DNA of 37,550 nucleotides from a virus: IMG/VR virus record IMGVR_UViG_3300031746_004826, positions 1 through 37,550 of that record; one strand, 5' to 3'. How positions within the stretch are numbered: the first letter of the stretch is position 1; every line of letters begins with the position of its first letter. The position numbers were made by a program, and so were the translations under genes. Positions 6,459 through 12,598 of this stretch are shown one piece after another. The notes beneath the pieces were generated by a model. The model was not told the origin of the DNA, made no database searches, and worked only from the letters and a program-made list of their open reading frames with translations.

Positions 6459-7263
6459 GGCTCTTCACGATATCCTTTTTCCTTTCGCTCAAAAAGCTTA
6501 GGTACGATTCGCTCGTGTACTTCATAGTCGGATACTCGATCTTCACCTGACCATAGCCCGTGGCACTCTTACCGCCAACGAAAGGACGCTCCTGCCAAAG
6601 CTCCAGCATCCTTGCAAAGCACGACTTTTCGACAGGAGTAGTATCCAGCAGCATAAACTTGTGGTAAAACTTGACGCCAGGAGTGAATGTTTCCAAATTA
6701 TACTTCATTTGAATCGTCGGCTCCTCCTTCTTCGTGTTCTGCACAACAGTCAGCGGAGGCTCACGCTCCGCGTGCCTAGTCCCAAACGTGTATGTGAGAT
6801 AGTCGTAGAAGCTGAGTTTAGACTGCACAGGAAGATAGTCAGCGAGTTCCTTACAAATTGGCAAAGCCTTAGACACAACAAGCTTACCCGCGAATGCTTG
6901 ATTCCCAATCGACCCACCCAAGAGGCTCAGCGGCGGCAGGTGCGCCCGGATCTCCCTACGCAGCTGCAGATTCAATGTCCCAGAATCCTGGGCTGAAACC
7001 TCTTCCAAGGCTCCGCCCGAGATCAAGTAGAAGATCCTAGGCGACTTAATGTCATATCCGATTTGGCTGAAAAAGTCAGAAAGCAAGAGCCTGCGCAGGT
7101 ACCCGCGAATACTATTGCCGTCGATGATTGGCACCGCAACCTTCTCATCGCCCACAATGTAGTCGATTCTTCTGAGCGTCACTTCAACGCCTGTCTTGTC
7201 GTCGCCTCCAGTGAAAATGTTTGACAAAGCCAGCAAAGTTCCTTCAAAAGTCAACGTCTCCAT
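6436..7263 (-). CDS. csf2: Csf2 (Cas7-group RAMP backbone), type IV-B
   Basis: 275 residues from ATG 7263. The N-terminus starts with a beta strand (LTFEGTLLALSNIFTGG). VPIIDGNSIRGYLRRLL near residues 44-60 is the hallmark Cas7-type motif (P-x-x-G-x-S-x-R-G), and a glycine loop GGKSATGYGQVKIEY lies near 230-244. Cas7 subunits polymerise along the guide RNA and form the helical backbone of the effector. The gene follows cas11 by four bases and overlaps csf3. In a studied mycobacterial type IV-B complex the Cas7-like protein binds small non-CRISPR RNAs, which fits the lack of an array here. Confidence 0.85.
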   Translation of the reverse strand: METLTFEGTLLALSNIFTGGDDKTGVEVTLRRIDYIVGDEKVAVPIIDGNSIRGYLRRLLLSDFFSQIGYDIKSPRIFYLISGGALEEVSAQDSGTLNLQLRREIRAHLPPLSLLGGSIGNQAFAGKLVVSKALPICKELADYLPVQSKLSFYDYLTYTFGTRHAEREPPLTVVQNTKKEEPTIQMKYNLETFTPGVKFYHKFMLLDTTPVEKSCFARMLELWQERPFVGGKSATGYGQVKIEYPTMKYTSESYLSFLSERKKDIVKSLDHMEKS

Positions 7264-7267
7264 CCTT

Positions 7268-7582
7268 TCAACTCACCTCCTCCGTCGCCAACAGCATATA
7301 GTAGATGGTTTCTCTTCGTAGGGCTCTAAGCACCGCTTCACGATCCTCCTCCAGCCGCCGCAACAGCGCAACCTCAACCTTCACGCTCTGAATCCCCAGA
7401 CTGTGGCAAAGCTTCTCCAGGAAAGTGCTAACACTATTCTGCAGCGAAGCAGCCTTAATCTTATGCGCATAGATATCATATTTGCTCCGCTTACCAGCGA
7501 TCTTCTTCCAGTTCGCACCATCATGCACCAGCCGCAGCAGCAGCTTCAGATCGGACTCAGTTTCTTTACGCAAAGACAACAC
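7268..7582 (-). CDS. cas11: Cas11-like small subunit, type IV-B
   Basis: About 104 residues, almost entirely helical by composition (L, R, K, E and A rich, one glycine pair, no proline after the start), basic overall and without cysteine. The GTG at 7582, or the TTG three bases later, follows GGAGGT, and the frame overlaps the end of csf1 by 17 bases. Cas11 small subunits are short helical bundles that line the effector and contact nucleic acid. They diverge too fast for sequence recognition alone, so the call depends on size, helicity and position between csf1 and csf2. Confidence 0.65.
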   Translation of the reverse strand: MLSLRKETESDLKLLLRLVHDGANWKKIAGKRSKYDIYAHKIKAASLQNSVSTFLEKLCHSLGIQSVKVEVALLRRLEEDREAVLRALRRETIYYMLLATEEVS

Positions 7583-8105
7583 ATAACCTCCATAACGGTT
7601 CCTTCATCAACTTTTGAAGCCTAAAACACGTGGGCCAACGCAAACAATAATGCTTAACAACACTCGGCAAAGGCATCCCGCCCAACAGAACGCTCTTCGG
7701 AATACGCTTATCCAACAGGCCCTTAGAAAATGCCATGTACTCTTCAAACCGGCTCCGTTCGAACAGTATCTTCTCCTCGTCAACCACAAGAATAAACTTG
7801 TAAAGATTCAGCACCGGATTTTGGACCGCAAGAATCCACCCATGCTTACGCTTCTGCTTCGTAAAATAGATCAGAAAAGGCGGCTCAGGAAGACAAGACA
7901 AGGCCAGCAACGGATCATCCAACACCGCGAAACTCCCGTCCTTCACGATCCAGCAGTTACGACGAAACTTCGCATCCTGAAACATCTCAGCACAACGCGC
8001 ACAAGCCTTATCTCCCGCCTGCAGCAGCTGATAAGCCGTAAACGTAGCAGGAAAGACAACAGGAACCACAGCATGAGGAGAACCACAGAAAACACAAACG
8101 CTCAT
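7566..8105 (-). CDS. csf1: Csf1 (zinc-finger Cas8-like large subunit), type IV-B
   Basis: 179 residues from ATG 8105 (ATGA overlap with the winged-helix gene). CVFC (C4, C7) and CARC (C35, C38) form the zinc finger typical of Csf1, the signature protein of type IV systems. The remainder is a mixed fold with a strand-rich centre (GWILAVQNPVLNLYKFILVV) and a helical C-terminus. Csf1 is much shorter than Cas8 of types I and lacks any nuclease motif. It heads the core csf1-cas11-csf2-csf3 order. The family is divergent, so the zinc finger plus the neighbours carry the call. Confidence 0.75.
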   Translation of the reverse strand: MSVCVFCGSPHAVVPVVFPATFTAYQLLQAGDKACARCAEMFQDAKFRRNCWIVKDGSFAVLDDPLLALSCLPEPPFLIYFTKQKRKHGWILAVQNPVLNLYKFILVVDEEKILFERSRFEEYMAFSKGLLDKRIPKSVLLGGMPLPSVVKHYCLRWPTCFRLQKLMKEPLWRLCVVFA

Positions 8106-8614
8106 GTTTCCTCAGCAACCTCTTCTTTCAATTCCCCATCCTTCCAAGGCGTAGAAACCTTTTCCGTCTCATCCCAAACCTCATTCCCAAAACTCGTAAG
8201 AGCCCAATGCCAGCCACGCTTCTCAACAAGCCGTTCGCCCAGCTCCTTCTCAAGCAGCCGATTCATACGAACGATCCGACGACTCACCTGACGCCGCATA
8301 ACCTTATACGCGGATAACCGTGCAGCCAGATCCTTCGGCAGCAGTCCTTGTCCGCCCGCCTCGTGAAGCAGGTTCAGGATCTCAGCGTCAACCTCATCCC
8401 CGCACGCAATCCGCTGGATCATAGGCTTCTGAAAATTGAACAAACCCTTCAAGCCAGCAAGAATAGTCCGCTGCGATAACTTAAGCTCCTCTATATCCCG
8501 CTTCATCTCCTTAATCAGCTGCAAAGTGTATTTCACGCGACCGATTTTAGCTTCCTGAGGCCTCTTCTCACGCTTCTGAGGCCCTGTTTGGACGGGTACA
8601 GCAGCTGTCTCCAT
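8102..8614 (-). CDS. Coiled-coil winged-helix protein coupled to the type IV-B operon
   Basis: 170 residues from ATG 8614. Residues 1-25 are basic and proline-containing. Residues 28-65 form a helical, coiled-coil-like segment (YTLQLIKEMKRDIEELKLSQ). Residues 75-150 fit a winged helix: ILNLLHEAGGQGLLPKDLAARL, a basic recognition helix (RRQVSRRIVRMNRLLEKEL) and a wing ending in WHWALTSFG. It overlaps csf1 by four bases, so it is expressed with the effector genes. It may be the operon regulator or a DNA-binding partner replacing the missing DinG. I know of no type IV family with this layout. Confidence 0.7.
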   Translation of the reverse strand: METAAVPVQTGPQKREKRPQEAKIGRVKYTLQLIKEMKRDIEELKLSQRTILAGLKGLFNFQKPMIQRIACGDEVDAEILNLLHEAGGQGLLPKDLAARLSAYKVMRRQVSRRIVRMNRLLEKELGERLVEKRGWHWALTSFGNEVWDETEKVSTPWKDGELKEEVAEET

Positions 8615-8618
8615 AAAA

Positions 8619-8819
8619 CTATGCGCACTCCCGCATGTTTGCTATGTTCACACACGCGAAGAACAAGCGTCCATAGCCTAGATCAATAGGGCTCATAAAA
8701 GGCTGACATCTAAAGCATGGACTTTTACCATACCCTAGTGAAACACTAGTGATACACTTTGGACGGGCAACAACAGACGAAAACAGCCCCTGAACGCACA
8801 CTATAAACTCAGCGAACAT
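8619..8819 (-). CDS. Possible small ORF filling the gap before the type IV-B operon (66 aa)
   Basis: An ATG at 8819 overlaps the stop of the upstream wHTH gene and is preceded by GGAG and AAGGA. The stop at 8619 lies just before the next start (8614), so the ORF fits the gap exactly. The peptide has a CFRC knuckle and two LGYG segments but no recognised family. The same DNA holds candidate promoter elements (CTAGTG repeats), so it could equally be a non-coding control region. Confidence 0.3.
   Translation of the reverse strand: MFAEFIVCVQGLFSSVVARPKCITSVSLGYGKSPCFRCQPFMSPIDLGYGRLFFACVNIANMRECA
8735..8751. promoter_or_regulatory. Candidate operator upstream of the type IV-B operon
   Basis: CTAGTG occurs at 8735..8740 and 8746..8751 (11 bases apart), the second inside the palindrome CACTAGTG. 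This lies about 120 bases upstream of the first operon gene in the only sizeable gap before it. It is a plausible site for the neighbouring winged-helix proteins; no strong TATA element is obvious close by. Confidence 0.3.
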
Positions 8820-9687
8820 AGTCCTTCATACTCCTCTGGCCAGCAGCCGGCTCAGGCTCCTCCACATTGAACAATTTAGTCAATACCCCAGCAAGATCTG
8901 CAAACTTGGACGAAAACACATCAAAATTCTTTTCCAGATTCTTCACACGCTCAGGCATCTGAAGATACTCAATAACACTATCACGTTGCAAATGCTCCAA
9001 CTCGCCAACCGTCCAACTGTGATCAATCTTCCGCTTATCAGTCCGCACAGTAAAGTAACGACCAAACAGCGTAGCCACAGGATCTTCATTTGCAAGCTCT
9101 CCAGCAACAATCTTGGCCTCTCCAAGCACACATCTATACTTACTCACCAACGCATCCTTAACCCGGTTCGCAAGGTTCACAGCCAAAGTAGTAACCTCAA
9201 CCGGAGTACGACCACGAATAACCTCAACATGCACAATCCAACTCCGCGTAGTATGCTTAACCCTAACCCCAATCACCGTCCCCAGCAAAGCCGTCCAATT
9301 CTTCATCTCCACAGGACGAAAACCCTCCGGAAAACGACCATCAACAACAATCTCATAACTCACCTGGCACTTGTCAAATCGATACAACCGAGCGGGAAAA
9401 ACCACACCCTCACATGACGTCAAAAGGCTTTTACCTTCGTCCGAAAGCTCGTAAAAGACGGCGTTGCTGCGCCTCGTCCGAACGATCAGCTTAACCTTCT
9501 CCAGCTTGCGAATGTAGTACCACACATGCTGTCTGCTTAAGCCGACGATACGACCTGCCTTAGACGGATAGTCTCCTGCCTCGATCCGAAGCAGCAAGGG
9601 CAAGATCCAAGTGCGAGCAGCCTTGTTGTCAAATTGTACTTTATACTTTGAACGCTTATGTTTATACTTCGATGTCTGCCCAGCCAA
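8809..9687 (-). CDS. Winged-helix DNA-binding protein, possible replication initiator (292 aa)
   Basis: Residues 24-90 form a winged helix: a helix, then PSKAGRIVGLSRQHVWYYIRKL as helix-turn-helix with a basic recognition helix, then a beta wing ending in FYELSDEGKSLL. The middle (95-215) is beta-rich and unrecognised. A helical segment (VKNLEKNFDVFSSKFADLAG) follows, and the C-terminus is QRSMKDYVR. That end resembles the PCNA-interacting consensus Q-x-x-(L/M/I)-x-x-aromatic, although the last aromatic is replaced by V. The start is TTG with AGGAG upstream. A wHTH protein with a PCNA hook would suit a replication initiator; a plain transcription factor is the alternative. Confidence 0.6.
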   Translation of the reverse strand: MAGQTSKYKHKRSKYKVQFDNKAARTWILPLLLRIEAGDYPSKAGRIVGLSRQHVWYYIRKLEKVKLIVRTRRSNAVFYELSDEGKSLLTSCEGVVFPARLYRFDKCQVSYEIVVDGRFPEGFRPVEMKNWTALLGTVIGVRVKHTTRSWIVHVEVIRGRTPVEVTTLAVNLANRVKDALVSKYRCVLGEAKIVAGELANEDPVATLFGRYFTVRTDKRKIDHSWTVGELEHLQRDSVIEYLQMPERVKNLEKNFDVFSSKFADLAGVLTKLFNVEEPEPAAGQRSMKDYVR

Positions 9688-9701
9688 AACAAGATCAGCT
9701 C

Positions 9702-9995
9702 CTAAATCTCGCGCTTAGGCACTATCATAGCGTCCCAGTTATCGAGATCCTGAATCATCCCACCACAAAAACCAAGAGAAATACTGCAACCTTCAAGGAT
9801 TACCTTCCCCATTTCTATTTCAAACCCACATTCAAAGCAGAGAACGCCGACTGTATGCTCTCTCTGAGCCTCATCCATTGAGAAAAGCCATATTCCATTC
9901 AAGAAAAATCTGTTCTCACACGGAGTAACCCTTGGAACAAGAACAATTTTGCAACATCGCTTACAACGTTTTCGCTCTGTTCCCTTAGGAATCAT
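9702..9995 (-). CDS. Zinc-finger protein (97 aa)
   Basis: ATG 9995 follows GGGAGG at good spacing and overlaps the end of the PolX gene region (stop at 9997); the open frame extends further upstream but only inside PolX. CKRCCK near residue 11 and CFECG near residue 55 form two zinc knuckles, with a strand-rich stretch (NGIWLFSM) between. The C-terminus has FCGGMIQDLDNWDAMIVP. It lies 14 bases before the wHTH gene. The role is unknown, probably nucleic-acid binding. Confidence 0.6.
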   Translation of the reverse strand: MIPKGTERKRCKRCCKIVLVPRVTPCENRFFLNGIWLFSMDEAQREHTVGVLCFECGFEIEMGKVILEGCSISLGFCGGMIQDLDNWDAMIVPKREI

Positions 9996-9996
9996 G

Positions 9997-10599
9997 TCAA
10001 GCCTCCCTTTCGCCTGGCGGAATAAAAGGCAAACCAAGAGCAGCAAACACGTCCTCTTCGCTGCGACCTGCAACCACGAGGCCAGAATCGTCAACCAAGC
10101 CCACACTATACTTGAGCCTCAAACCCTTGCTAATCGCCAAGTTGCACAACTTCACGTTATGCTCCTTGCTGCCAGTGCGAACCAGAAGAAGGATCCCCCA
10201 CGTCTCCGGCTCAGCACGGTAAAGATCCACCTGAACGTAGCTCTGGCCACCCTTGCCAGCGAAAGGCACGTTCAAAACCGCGAGCTTATCACCCTGCTTC
10301 ACCGTAGAAGCGTCAAACATGCTGCGAAGGGTTTTGATGATGGTAAGCCAAGAATTAGTCTTGCCAGGCCTAGGCAAAACCACGAAGTCCACGTCATTAA
10401 CGACGCCTCTGCGTCTTCGAATGCTCCCCGCAATCTCGGCCTTGAGACAGAAAGGCTCGATCTCTCCGAGAATCTTGAAGGCTAAAGGCTCAATCTCAGA
10501 CCGGTCTAAACCCTGCAGCACCGACAACTCCTTCCGCGTACCAGGGAAAAGAGCGCTCTGCTTCTCGTTCAGGAAGAGGCCTCCTTGAGCCTGACGCAC
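9997..10599 (-). CDS. Minimal family X (Pol beta-like) DNA polymerase
   Basis: About 200 residues from GTG 10599; the frame is open to 10710 but the extra part lies inside the upstream gene. The palm domain has the nucleotidyltransferase signature AGSIRRRRGVVNDVDFVV (GS near 58, D69 and D71) and the third aspartate in YVQVDLYR (D125). The thumb has GILLLVRTGSKEHN near 135-148, and the end (EEDVFAALGLPFIPPGERE) matches the terminal segment of PolX proteins. There is no HhH fingers or lyase domain and no PHP domain, so it resembles the short PolX of African swine fever virus. The expected role is gap filling or repair of viral DNA. Confidence 0.85.
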   Translation of the reverse strand: MRQAQGGLFLNEKQSALFPGTRKELSVLQGLDRSEIEPLAFKILGEIEPFCLKAEIAGSIRRRRGVVNDVDFVVLPRPGKTNSWLTIIKTLRSMFDASTVKQGDKLAVLNVPFAGKGGQSYVQVDLYRAEPETWGILLLVRTGSKEHNVKLCNLAISKGLRLKYSVGLVDDSGLVVAGRSEEDVFAALGLPFIPPGEREA

Positions 10600-10627
10600 T
10601 TCAAAAGCAGACTGTGAAACATGGTGA

Positions 10628-10969
10628 TCACTTCTGTACAGGTGTGTTGCAGTAAGGGCATTGTTCAAGAGTGTACTTGTTGAACCCTTTGCCACATTCC
10701 TTACACACATACCAAGAGGACATGGGAATCTTTGAGCAGGAACTCAATTCTGTAGGTTCGTACAGGATCTTCTTCAAATAGTCTCCGCGCGGCCTAGGAA
10801 TCAAAACCAACCTTCCAGCCGCGACCAAAACATCAATCTTTGCCGCTACGTTCACGATGCCTTTCTGTGTCAGATGCTTCTCTACTGTGACTCTCTTCGC
10901 CATGAAACTATGCCAGTAGGCCGCGTGATCCCTAACTTCCTGCAGAATCCTTTCTTCTTCACCGGTCAT
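10628..10969 (-). CDS. Winged-helix plus zinc-finger protein (113 aa)
   Basis: ATG 10969 overlaps the preceding stop (ATGA). Residues 1-60 are helical and resemble a small winged helix: VTVEKHLTQKGIVNVAAKIDVLVAAGRLVLI, then a basic wing (PRPRGDYLKK). CKEC near residue 88 and CPYC near 103 form a zinc ribbon at the C-terminus. The combination suggests a sequence-specific DNA-binding protein. It is the gene directly before PolX in a run of small DNA-binding proteins. Confidence 0.6.
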   Translation of the reverse strand: MTGEEERILQEVRDHAAYWHSFMAKRVTVEKHLTQKGIVNVAAKIDVLVAAGRLVLIPRPRGDYLKKILYEPTELSSCSKIPMSSWYVCKECGKGFNKYTLEQCPYCNTPVQK

Positions 10970-11139
10970 ATTCCCTGCATCACCTTACCACAATCCAAGC
11001 AATACGTCGCAACCGTCCCACGATGATACTTAGCCGTAGCAAAGCAGAACTTGCCAACCTCGCCCATAAACCGGTGACACTTGCGACACATGAACCACCA
11101 ATTGCGCTGAGTAACCCTAACCTTCTTCATCTTCACCAT
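10966..11139 (-). CDS. Zinc-ribbon protein (about 57 aa)
   Basis: Four cysteines in two knuckles, CRKCH near residue 18 and CLDCG near residue 47, with aromatic and basic residues between them (NWWFM, AKYHRGT). The start is uncertain: ATG 11139, ATG 11133 six bases later, or TTG 11154; GGGGAG lies close to all three. It overlaps the next gene by four bases (ATGA). It is the first gene of the PolX/csf-side operon after a T-rich terminator. The function is unknown. Confidence 0.6.
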   Translation of the reverse strand: MVKMKKVRVTQRNWWFMCRKCHRFMGEVGKFCFATAKYHRGTVATYCLDCGKVMQGI

Positions 11140-11191
11140 CTCCCCTGTCTCCAACGATCATCAGGAAAAGGCCTAAGGCGCCTGAGATTAA

Positions 11192-11208
11192 CAAAAAAGG
11201 AAAATTGA
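11192..11208 (-). terminator. T-rich terminator on the minus strand
   Basis: Read on the minus strand, CAATTTTCCTTTTTTG follows the stop of the gene at 11233 by about 25 bases and precedes the next gene. Archaeal RNA polymerase terminates on such T-runs without needing a hairpin. It would split the ParB-side and PolX-side operons. Confidence 0.4.
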
Positions 11209-11232
11209 GAATAGTGAGAAGACGCCGCAAAG

Positions 11233-12066
11233 TCACTTAGACGCCTCCACAAGAGATCTAGCCTTCTCGAGAAAAACGTCCACGAACGCTTTGTTAAACG
11301 ATGTCAACGCATCAAGATAACGCTCTCGCAACCTCGGCGAAATCGTTAACAGGCCCCGCCGCTCTTGAGCCTCCAGAGCCTGCATCACAACAGCACAATG
11401 AAGCTTAGAGTTGGTGAAATCCTGTTCAATATCTACTCTATTCACCGTATTAATCAGAGCCTGTACGAGATCCCCAAGATGGGCCAGCGTTTTCACGACG
11501 TCCAACTGAGCCCCAGCAGACTCGGCGGAAACATACTCCTTACCCTCCTTACCCTCCTTACCCTTCGGCAGATCCTCAATGTCACCCTTCGGAGCAGGCT
11601 CAACCTTTTCGACATGAGCCCCTTTCTTTGGCCTACCAATACGACGTCTACCACGCGTAAGCTTCCCGTACTTCTTCTCCAAGCCCGTAGCGGTCCGGCC
11701 TGGAAACTCCGACAAGAGTTTAGCGACTTTCTCCTTGATCGTGCCCGGAGACTCTTCCATGCGTTTAAGCAGCCGCTCCCCGTCAGCATCACTCCAAAGA
11801 TTTATCGTCTCTCCAGGCAGAATCCCACGACGACGCCTAACATCAGGCCCAGGCTCAGCCGCCGACTCCTCTTCGTTCTCAAGTTTGACAAGCGTAAACT
11901 TTTCACCGTTAATCTCAGTGAAAACGCAGCCAAAACCTTCCTCTTCAAGCATTGCCTCCCAATCCGGATCAAAATCTCCGCCCGGAACCATCACAACCGA
12001 ACCGTAAGGCGCCACGTCCTGCACTACGAAACGCTGCTTCAACTCTTCAACCGATATATCCTTCAA
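11233..12066 (-). CDS. AT-hook and Myb/SANT-like DNA-binding protein (277 aa)
   Basis: The TTG start at 12066 has a perfect GGAGGTGA upstream and overlaps the preceding stop. Residues 1-65 form an acidic mixed domain. Near 87-135, INLWSDADGERLLKRMEES followed by a basic helical stretch looks like a Myb/SANT-type helical DNA-binding unit, and RGRRRIGRPKKG near 137-148 is an AT-hook. A short GKE repeat (GKEGKEGKE) and a long helical C-terminus (185-275) complete it. Probably a nucleoid or genome-organising or segregation partner, given ParB two genes upstream. That link is inference. Confidence 0.6.
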   Translation of the reverse strand: MKDISVEELKQRFVVQDVAPYGSVVMVPGGDFDPDWEAMLEEEGFGCVFTEINGEKFTLVKLENEEESAAEPGPDVRRRRGILPGETINLWSDADGERLLKRMEESPGTIKEKVAKLLSEFPGRTATGLEKKYGKLTRGRRRIGRPKKGAHVEKVEPAPKGDIEDLPKGKEGKEGKEYVSAESAGAQLDVVKTLAHLGDLVQALINTVNRVDIEQDFTNSKLHCAVVMQALEAQERRGLLTISPRLRERYLDALTSFNKAFVDVFLEKARSLVEASK

Positions 12067-12290
12067 GCTTTCACCTCCTCGAATAGGCTGCGGACTGGAC
12101 CGAGAAACCAGAAAGCACAGCGAACCACCGACCGAGGCAAACGCACAAGCTGATTAACCCGGGCTCCAAGGACGCGGAGATCCTGGCTGCACCAACGACA
12201 AACCTTCAACACATGATCATCGCTGCCAAAGCTAACAGAAAACTCGGCTTCATGGTGACTCTGCGGACCACAAATCTCGCATTTACACAT
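12063..12290 (-). CDS. Zinc-finger protein (75 aa)
   Basis: ATG 12290 forms a TAATG overlap with the preceding stop, and GGAGG lies nine bases upstream, so the longer frame to 12341 is not needed. CKCEICG at residues 2-8 and CRWC near 34 supply a zinc site. A basic, hydrophobic C-terminus (RLPRSVVRCAFWFLGPV) could contact nucleic acid or a membrane. It is translationally coupled on both sides. Confidence 0.55.
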   Translation of the reverse strand: MCKCEICGPQSHHEAEFSVSFGSDDHVLKVCRWCSQDLRVLGARVNQLVRLPRSVVRCAFWFLGPVRSLFEEVKA

Positions 12291-12598
12291 TAACATCGGC
12301 CTCCCATAGACTTCAAATTTGATCCTCCACAATGCGGACACATAACCCGCAAATGCTCACGATACTCTTCGCCGCGAATCACCTGAGCCTCTTCAACAAC
12401 GGCTTCTGTGCCGTCAAACACGAGGAAGCATTCGCGGCATCTCCAACTCTCATCCTGAGCCGACATCAAGCAGCCATGATGGTACAAGCGGCCTTCCTTA
12501 TCACGGTCGATGTTGCGGAGAATAGGCTGCCTGCAACGGTAATAGTTGCAGATCCGCTGATCAGACGGAATCTTTTGATAGAGAATACGCATACTCAT
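12290..12598 (-). CDS. Double zinc-finger protein (102 aa)
   Basis: ATG 12598 overlaps the ParB stop (ATGA). Two modules are visible. The first is C-x4-C (CNYYRC) followed by DKEGRLYHHGC; the second is CREC with CPHCGG. The motif C..C-x-P-I...G-x-Y-H-x-x-C also occurs in the C-terminal part of the ParB-like neighbour (CGYCGEPV, then KGKYYHEDC), so the two proteins share a related finger. This suggests a common ancestor for the domains or binding to the same partner. Confidence 0.6.
   Translation of the reverse strand: MSMRILYQKIPSDQRICNYYRCRQPILRNIDRDKEGRLYHHGCLMSAQDESWRCRECFLVFDGTEAVVEEAQVIRGEEYREHLRVMCPHCGGSNLKSMGGRC

Noticed and set aside
5000-8820. CRISPR array near the csf genes
   Set aside because: No regularly spaced direct repeats of 20-40 bases are visible in or around the operon or elsewhere in the window; the short CTAGTG pair is far too small. 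Absence fits subtype IV-B.
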